Assembly: GCA_013815535.1 (NCBI GenBank)
Contig: JACDGC010000301.1
Span: 1-5,481, forward strand
DNA from: Ktedonobacterales bacterium
GTDB lineage: Bacteria; Chloroflexota; Ktedonobacteria; Ktedonobacterales; JACDGC01
Direction of reading: 5' to 3'
Length of the DNA stretch: 5,481 nt
Part shown: positions 1 to 4,161 of the stretch, piece after piece
Layout of the letters: each line of letters begins with the position of its first letter
Position numbering within the stretch: the first letter of the stretch is position 1
Translations under genes and position numbers: made by a program
Notes under the pieces: model-generated
Told to the model about the DNA's origin: nothing
Database searches by the model: none
Seen by the model: only the letters and a program-made list of their open reading frames with translations

Positions 1-696
1 GCATTGCATGGGGCACCCGAAGGCGACACCACCGCTCAGGCGGCTCTGGGACGACGGGTCATCGCCGGAACATTCACCGGCAGCGCGGAATATCTGGGGC
101 CGGGGCAAGCGCGCATGGTGTCGCCGGGCCTGGCGCTGGACGCTGCCATCACTGAGCATCCGGCGGCCCTGGCGGTCCTGCGCGGCGCACTTGATGTCGC
201 CGTGACGCCCGTTGCGGCGCAGCGCTGGGCGCGCCTGGTGGTGGATCTGCCGCAAGGGCTCGCCGCGCTGGTCGATCAACCATTGACCGCGTTTGCGGGC
301 GAGCGGCAGGTCGCCGCGTTGTCGCTGCAACTGCTGACCGAGGCGACCCGCACGCTGGCAAGCGCGGGCATCGTCCCCGCTGATCTGCCGGGGATGGATA
401 TGGGGCGGCTGCGCAAACTGCACACGGTGGCGGGCTTTTTCGCTCAAGGGGCGCTCAAACGCGAGTCCCTGGTCTTTCCCGGTGAGCGCGCGTTGCCGAT
501 TTCGCTCTGGCAGCGGTTGCGGCGTCGTAGCTCCACTGAGGTTGACGCGCTGTATGGGCCGCTTGTGCGCCACGCGCAGGAGGCCAATGTGCCCACGCCC
601 GTCCTCGCACGCCTGAAAGAGGCGCTGCATCACGTCGCCGCGACGGGCACTTTTTTGACCGTGGATGGGATGAAACGCGCTCTCAGCCGGGGTTGA
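1..696 (+). CDS. PanE/ApbA-family (ketopantoate reductase-like) oxidoreductase, 5'-truncated
   Basis: The frame is open from the window edge, so the N-terminal NADP-binding Rossmann part lies outside and 231 residues are visible. Family members with this C-terminal domain reduce 2-dehydropantoate to pantoate with NADPH in the cytoplasm, a step toward coenzyme A. The visible part matches the end of the Rossmann domain (a G-rich strand, then a GxxxxAxxxP-like stretch around residues 30-72) followed by the helical ApbA_C domain. That domain contains RWARLVVDLPQGLAAL (about 75-90), a long helix after GERQVAALS (about 100-122), and the hallmark SSTEVDALYGPLVRHAQEAN with VPTP (177-200). The conserved Glu of TEVD (residue 180, equivalent to E. 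coli Glu256) is kept. The positions that align with E. coli Lys176, Asn180 and Asn184 read Arg78, Asp82 and Gly86. Family membership is well supported, but the substrate is uncertain, so no gene symbol is given. The stop is TGA at 694-696. Confidence 0.8.
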   Translation, partial: ALHGAPEGDTTAQAALGRRVIAGTFTGSAEYLGPGQARMVSPGLALDAAITEHPAALAVLRGALDVAVTPVAAQRWARLVVDLPQGLAALVDQPLTAFAGERQVAALSLQLLTEATRTLASAGIVPADLPGMDMGRLRKLHTVAGFFAQGALKRESLVFPGERALPISLWQRLRRRSSTEVDALYGPLVRHAQEANVPTPVLARLKEALHHVAATGTFLTVDGMKRALSRG

Positions 697-717
697 AAAG
701 GGCATTAGGGTGCGTCT

Positions 718-728
718 GGTGACTCACC
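718..728. promoter_or_regulatory. 11-bp palindrome GGTGACTCACC, possible operator
   Basis: Five-base arms GGTGA and TCACC flank a single central C. The loop is too short for an RNA hairpin, so if it matters it would be a protein-binding dyad. It lies 22 nt past the stop of the PanE-like gene and about 60 nt upstream of the -10 box of the amylase promoter. One isolated 11-mer could arise by chance. Confidence 0.2.
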
Positions 729-732
729 GCGA

Positions 733-760
733 CGCTGCGTGTCGCAGCGGTGTTATGGTT
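733..760 (+). terminator. Weak hairpin terminator candidate after the PanE-like gene (alternatively an operator)
   Basis: CGCTGCG (733-739) and CGCAGCG (743-749) form a perfect 7-bp GC stem with a 3-nt loop TGT, 36 nt after the stop codon at 694-696. The following sequence GTGTTATGGTT is only half T, so the U-tract is poor. The left part is also echoed imperfectly at 772-785, beside the amylase promoter, so it may be one of two regulator-binding sites instead. Confidence 0.3.
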
Positions 761-785
761 GAGATAGCGTCCGCTGTGTGCGCAG

Positions 786-794
786 TGCTATAAT
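786..794 (+). promoter_or_regulatory. Extended -10 promoter (TGC-TATAAT) for the GH57 gene
   Basis: A consensus TATAAT at 789-794 is preceded directly by TGC (786-788), a perfect extended -10 element. Such promoters often need no good -35. None is seen at the usual distance: the hexamer at 766-771 is AGCGTC, and the TTGAGA at 759-764 is 24 nt away. Transcription would start near 801, leaving a leader of about 50 nt before the ATG at 852. Assignment to the GH57 gene follows from position and strand. Confidence 0.6.
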
Positions 795-840
795 TTGTGA
801 GTAGCGCGCGCGCCCATGCGGGCGGCGTATCCCCCCCCTT

Positions 841-844
841 GGAG
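841..844 (+). promoter_or_regulatory. Shine-Dalgarno GGAG that decides the GH57 start
   Basis: GGAG ends 7 nt before the ATG at 852. It supports that codon over the in-frame ATG at 816, which lies in a GC-rich stretch without a ribosome binding site. The protein starting at 852 also begins as GH57 enzymes usually do, with a hydrophobic strand leading into His-Gln-Pro. Confidence 0.75.
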
Positions 845-851
845 CCACAGC

Positions 852-2267
852 ATGACGCTCGTCAATATCTTCTTTTTTGCGCATCAGCCTGAGCGGCTGC
901 GTCCATATGCGCTGCGGCCCAATACGCCGCGCACCCCCGAAAACATCCACTATGACCTCTTTGATGAAGAGATGAACGCGACGGTCTTTCGCAAGGTCGC
1001 GGAGAAGTGCTATTACCCCGCCACACGGCTGCTATTGGAACTGGTGGAGCAATACAAGGGCGAAGAGAAGCCCTTCCGTTTGTCGTTCGGCCTGTCGGGG
1101 ACGTTCCTCGATCAGGCTCAGCGATTCGAGCCAACGTTGCTCGACATCTTCAAGCGGTTGGCTGACACCGGGATGGTGGAGTTCACCGCCGAAACGTATT
1201 ACCATTCGCTGTCGAGCCTGTGGGGCGACCCACGGGCGGATTTCCGGCGGCAGGTCGAGATGCATGTGACGGCGATTCAAAAGCATTTTGGCCAAACACC
1301 CACCGTCTTTCGCAACACCGAGTGCCTCTATAACAATGACATCGCGCGTGTGGTGAAAGAACTCGGCTTCGCGGGGATGATGACCGAGGGCATCGACTGG
1401 ATCTTGGATCAATGGCGCTCGCCAGACTTCCTCTATCGGAGCGTGGATGGCCTGCCAGTGCTGCTGCGCAACTATCGCTATAGCGATGATGTGGGGTATC
1501 GCTTCCCCAACAAGGCGTGGGAGCACTATCCGCTCACCGCCGAAACGTTTGGCAACTGGATGGCGGGCGACACTGACGAGATCATTAATCTGATGATGGA
1601 TTATGAGGCGTTGGGTGAGCACATCTGGGCCGAGACGGGCATTTTTGATTTCGTGCGTCACCTGCCTGAACAGATCCTCAAGCATCCATTGCTGGCCTTC
1701 ACGACGCCCAGCCAGGCGGTCAAGACCTTGCAGCCACGCGGCACGGTGAACGTTGGCCCCTTCGCCACCATCTCGTGGGCCGATATGGAGCGCGACACCA
1801 GCGCGTGGCTGCGCAACGAGATGCAGCAGTTTTGCTTCGAGGAATTGCGCGAGATGGAAGATCAGATGATCGCGCGCAACGAGCCGGAGTTTCTGCGGGC
1901 GTGGCGGCTGATGCAGACCAGTGACCACGTGTATTATCTGTCGGATAAGTCGTTGAGTGATGGCGATGTGCATACGTATTTCAGTGCGTATGGCAACCTC
2001 TTCGAGGGTTTCGTGCGCTTGCAGACGGCGATTACCGATCTGAAGCATGCCGCGCTCTATTCCCAAGGTGGGGGCACGGCTGCCCCTGATACTCCTGTGA
2101 GCACGCTCTTGAATGAGACCGCCACACAGACGCGCAGCCGCACCGCTTCGCGCGCCCGCACCAAGGCAGAGGCCGAGACGTTGGATGGCGAGGATTCACC
2201 TGCCAAGCCCAAACGTCCCCGCAAGGCGAAGTCTGCGACCGAGGAAGCCCCTGAAGCGTCGGTGTAA
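852..2267 (+). CDS. GH57 family alpha-amylase (glycoside hydrolase) with basic disordered C-terminal tail
   Basis: This 471-residue protein is a retaining glycoside hydrolase expected to cut alpha-1,4-glucans such as glycogen or maltodextrin. No signal peptide or membrane segment is seen, so it should act in the cytosol. GH57 conserved regions appear in order: HQP at 11-13; GMVEFTAE at 107-114; FRNTECLYNND at 153-163, with Glu157 as the expected nucleophile; MDYEALGEHIWAETG at 249-263, with Asp250 as the expected acid/base; and SWADMERDTSAW at 308-319. The segments QTSDHVYYLSDK (355-366) and DGDVHTYFSAYGN (370-382) are typical of the short alpha-amylase subgroup represented by Methanocaldococcus jannaschii MJ1611, which has a similar length. 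After about residue 404 the sequence becomes low complexity: Ser/Thr/Arg-rich, then PAKPKRPRKAK (450-460), then an acidic end. That tail is not part of the GH57 fold. The gene seems monocistronic, with its own promoter (786-794) and a strong hairpin behind it. Alpha-amylase is the best reading; a branching or transferase activity is less likely from the motifs. Confidence 0.92.
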   Translation: MTLVNIFFFAHQPERLRPYALRPNTPRTPENIHYDLFDEEMNATVFRKVAEKCYYPATRLLLELVEQYKGEEKPFRLSFGLSGTFLDQAQRFEPTLLDIFKRLADTGMVEFTAETYYHSLSSLWGDPRADFRRQVEMHVTAIQKHFGQTPTVFRNTECLYNNDIARVVKELGFAGMMTEGIDWILDQWRSPDFLYRSVDGLPVLLRNYRYSDDVGYRFPNKAWEHYPLTAETFGNWMAGDTDEIINLMMDYEALGEHIWAETGIFDFVRHLPEQILKHPLLAFTTPSQAVKTLQPRGTVNVGPFATISWADMERDTSAWLRNEMQQFCFEELREMEDQMIARNEPEFLRAWRLMQTSDHVYYLSDKSLSDGDVHTYFSAYGNLFEGFVRLQTAITDLKHAALYSQGGGTAAPDTPVSTLLNETATQTRSRTASRARTKAEAETLDGEDSPAKPKRPRKAKSATEEAPEASV

Positions 2268-2292
2268 GCGTTTTGATGACGGCATTGGTTTG

Positions 2293-2339
2293 AATGAGCA
2301 ACAGGCGGAGCGGGAGAAGCTTTCCGCCTGTTGCTCATT
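2293..2339 (+). terminator. Strong hairpin, probable terminator of the GH57 transcript
   Basis: Bases 2293-2309 and 2323-2339 are perfect reverse complements: 17 bp, with arms beginning AATGAGCAACAGGCGGA. They are separated by a 13-nt loop and start 26 nt after the GH57 stop. A G-U pair can be added at each end of the stem. The run of T at the 3' end is short (ATTTAT), so release may rely mainly on the very stable stem. No similar hairpin was noticed elsewhere in the window. Confidence 0.7.
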
Positions 2340-2379
2340 TATATGGGTGAATCCTCATGGCGTTTGTTTGCTAAAGTGC

Positions 2380-2408
2380 TTGAGAACATCTCTTGTGCAT
2401 GTTATTGA
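2380..2408 (+). promoter_or_regulatory. Possible promoter for the membrane-protein gene
   Basis: TTGAGA (2380-2385; five of six matches to the -35 consensus) is followed after 17 nt by TATTGA (2403-2408; three of six matches to TATAAT). A TGT directly before the second hexamer gives an extended -10 arrangement. It lies behind the terminator hairpin and in a locally A+T-richer stretch. Transcription would begin near 2415, giving a leader of roughly 65-70 nt. The -10 match is weak, so this is tentative. Confidence 0.35.
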
Positions 2409-2459
2409 TCAGGCGATGAATCGTACTAGCAAGTGGAATCAATTGATCGAACTTCATTG

Positions 2460-2478
2460 AAGGAAGCTGATGGATTAA
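2460..2478 (+). promoter_or_regulatory. Shine-Dalgarno followed by a two-codon ORF (ATG GAT TAA)
   Basis: AAGGA (2460-2464, within GAAGGAAG) is 5 nt from an ATG at 2470, the usual spacing, but that ATG is followed by GAT and TAA (2476-2478). The ATG of the long gene at 2482 begins 3 nt after this stop and in the same frame; it sits 17 nt from AAGGA, too far for a normal start. The layout suggests either re-initiation after a Met-Asp dipeptide or inefficient direct starting at 2482. Confidence 0.4.
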
Positions 2479-2481
2479 CGC

Positions 2482-3342
2482 ATGCGACCACCCAATCACC
2501 CCCAGGGTGATGATACTCCCTGGCTTGACCCATTTGAGAAAGAGCGACAGAAAACTCCATCCTCGCCGTATACCCCATCCGGAAGTTTAGGTGAACTGTC
2601 AGGGCCAACGCTGGCGCCGCCCCCCCCCGTGACTCGTCCGCTGCGGACAGCGAATCGGCGTTGGGCCGTTGTTGGCATCGGGATCGTCAGCGCGCTGGTG
2701 CTGTTCCTCTGCACCATCACGGCTTCGGCCATCACCAACCACACGTCGAGCAGCACCCTGGTGGCGAGGAATCCAACGGCGACAAGCACCACGTCTGCAA
2801 CGGACACCGCCACCGCGCTTGCAACCGCGACCATGGCCCCCAACGCGACGCGGCCTGCCATTGCCCCCACCAACACCTACTACCCAAACCAGCCGACCTA
2901 TACACCGTTTCCGACTGGCACACCCTATCCGACCCCGACCCCGGTCGTCACGGCCTATGACGATGCCATGGTGGGTGCGGGTCACTATCAATTTGATTAC
3001 CATGGCACATGGTCGCAGGAAAATCGCCCCGACTACTATGCGACCACTGATAGCTATTCCAATGATCCAACGGGGTATGTGACCTTCACCTTCGTGGGTT
3101 CACGGGTGCAACTCATCGTGGGCACCAACGCGAATGTGGGCATCATGGGCATCAGCCTGGATGGCGGCAACGAGATCGACAAAGATGGCTATAGCGCGAC
3201 GCTGATCTATCAGGTGGCGCTCTATGACAGCGGCCCCCTCTTCAGAACGACGCACACCTTGAAGGTCTTTGTCACTGGCACCAAAAACACCGCTTCATCG
3301 GATGTCTTTATCGATGTGGATGCGGTGAAGGTGAGCGCCTGA
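2482..3342 (+). CDS. Single-pass membrane protein with Thr/Pro-rich linker and extracellular beta-sandwich domain
   Basis: This 286-residue protein has four visible parts. Residues 1-60 are Pro-rich, polar and probably cytoplasmic, ending in TANRR. Residues 61-84 (WAVVGIGIVSALVLFLCTIT and onward) form one hydrophobic helix; the preceding Arg residues suggest N-in, C-out orientation. Residues 85-155 are a Thr/Ala/Pro-rich linker ending in TPYPTPTP. Residues 158-286 look like a compact beta-sandwich of the carbohydrate-binding or galactose-binding-like kind: an aromatic YQFDYHGTW, TGYVTFTFVGSRVQLIVG (197-214), ISLDGG (224-229), then HTLKVFVTGT and a terminal VDAVKV. Similar modules are common in exported Chloroflexota proteins. 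No catalytic motif is seen; a surface binding or sensing role is inference. LFLC in the helix is a poor lipobox and too far from the N-terminus. A run of nine C encodes Pro47-49. The ATG at 2482 is the only Met before the helix. The function is otherwise unknown. Confidence 0.8.
   Translation: MRPPNHPQGDDTPWLDPFEKERQKTPSSPYTPSGSLGELSGPTLAPPPPVTRPLRTANRRWAVVGIGIVSALVLFLCTITASAITNHTSSSTLVARNPTATSTTSATDTATALATATMAPNATRPAIAPTNTYYPNQPTYTPFPTGTPYPTPTPVVTAYDDAMVGAGHYQFDYHGTWSQENRPDYYATTDSYSNDPTGYVTFTFVGSRVQLIVGTNANVGIMGISLDGGNEIDKDGYSATLIYQVALYDSGPLFRTTHTLKVFVTGTKNTASSDVFIDVDAVKVSA
2620..2628 (+). repeat. Nine-C homopolymer inside the membrane-protein gene
   Basis: Nine consecutive C read as three Pro codons (residues 47-49), about 12 residues before the membrane helix. 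Gain or loss of one C would shift the frame before the helix and the outer domain. The tract could be a slippage-prone site or a place where read errors collect. Confidence 0.6.
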
Positions 3343-3354
3343 GCAACGAGGCAT

Positions 3355-4158
3355 TCATGATTCAGCGAGTTGGCTGGCATGGTCGGCGGCTTTGGCCAGA
3401 AACTCGGCCATGACGGCATCGAAGGGTCGTGTGCCCGCCCAAAATGGGAAGGGTGGCAAGGGGGCGCTGGGGCCAAGTGCCACCCTTTCTGGTTCGTCCG
3501 GAGGGATGGTTCCGTGCCAAAACACGCCGGGGTCAGGGCTGAGTGGCACGGCGGATTCGAGGGCATCGGCTGGGGTGATGGTGGTGCCCCCGCTCAGGCG
3601 TCGGAGCAGATCGGCGCGATCCATTCCGCGTAGCACGAAGAAGAGCAGCGGATCGCGATCAAACTCTTCCGCCACCAGCAGATGCATGGCAGCGGCGTGT
3701 TTGCAGGGGATTTCCCAGCGATAGCAGCCGCACGCGATGTCGAAGTCGCGGAGCGAAGCCGGGAAGAGCCCCAGTTGCAGTTCGCTGTCGATGGCGAATA
3801 GCTCGCGGGGGATGATGCTGCCCAACACCTGCGCCGCGACAATCGGTTCCGCCGCCAGCGTGTCGAGCAGCATCTCTTGCGCGATGGTGCTGAGGGGGGG
3901 TAACTCCATCTCGACGGAATAGAGCGTGTTATATTCCAGCACGCGCCCGCTGATGCGCCCGGCGGCGACGGTGATGGACTGCACGGCGCTGCGGCGTGCC
4001 ATGCTGGCTGCGCTGCCGATGACCGCGCGCTCGGTGCTGTGGGCGAGCAGATCGAACCATTCGCGCGCCAGCCAACTTTGGCCAAAGCCGCCACTGCGCG
4101 ACACCGCATGGATGCCCACCCGTTCGCCCAACCCATTGTGGCTCCAATAGTAGCTCAT
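3355..4158 (-). CDS. SWIM zinc-finger protein, partner of the adjacent SNF2 helicase
   Basis: This 267-residue protein carries a SWIM zinc-binding motif, CxCx6CxH, at Cys143, Cys145, Cys152 and His154 (CGCYRWEIPCKHAAAMH). SWIM domains are proposed to bind DNA or protein partners and are often encoded next to SWI2/SNF2 ATPases in bacteria. Other family marks are FGQSWLAREWFDLL near the N-terminus (25-38), where relatives have an FGxxWWAxxW motif; a LFP segment just before the SWIM motif (131-133); and AEEFDRDPLLFFVLRGMDRADLL after it (163-185). The last 60 residues are Pro-rich and probably flexible. The gene starts 3 nt after the helicase stop, with CCCTCC (GGAGGG on the coding strand) at 4166-4171 as its ribosome binding site, so the two are likely translationally coupled. 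A role in DNA repair or chromosome maintenance is inferred from the partner. It converges on the membrane-protein gene with 12 nt between the stops. Confidence 0.87.
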   Translation of the reverse strand: MSYYWSHNGLGERVGIHAVSRSGGFGQSWLAREWFDLLAHSTERAVIGSAASMARRSAVQSITVAAGRISGRVLEYNTLYSVEMELPPLSTIAQEMLLDTLAAEPIVAAQVLGSIIPRELFAIDSELQLGLFPASLRDFDIACGCYRWEIPCKHAAAMHLLVAEEFDRDPLLFFVLRGMDRADLLRRLSGGTTITPADALESAVPLSPDPGVFWHGTIPPDEPERVALGPSAPLPPFPFWAGTRPFDAVMAEFLAKAADHASQLAES

Positions 4159-4161
4159 GTC

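Noticed and set aside
759..794. TTGAGA (759-764) as the -35 partner of TATAAT (789-794)
   Set aside because: The spacer would be 24 nt, well beyond the usual 16-18; the extended -10 explains the promoter without it.
816..851. Upstream in-frame start for the GH57 gene at ATG 816
   Set aside because: It would add 12 residues not seen in GH57 proteins and sits in a hairpin loop with no Shine-Dalgarno; ATG 852 has GGAG at the right distance.
1032..2066. Long open frame (344 codons) on the minus strand
   Set aside because: It lies entirely opposite the GH57 gene, whose motifs are unmistakable. The antisense translation shows no recognisable domain and is a by-product of G+C-rich codon use.
2113..2460. 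Plus-strand open frame of 115 codons overlapping the GH57 3' end
   Set aside because: It overlaps the amylase tail in another frame, runs through the terminator hairpin and has no recognisable domain.
2404..2460. Short repeats ATTGATC (2404-2410 and 2442-2448) and the palindrome ATCAATTGAT (2438-2447)
   Set aside because: They are short, in an A+T-richer spacer, and have no clear spacing to the weak promoter; chance is a sufficient explanation.
2700..2720. Lipoprotein signal in the membrane protein (LFLC)
   Set aside because: The Cys follows Leu rather than Gly, Ala or Ser, and about 76 residues precede it, so a lipobox is unlikely and a membrane anchor fits better.
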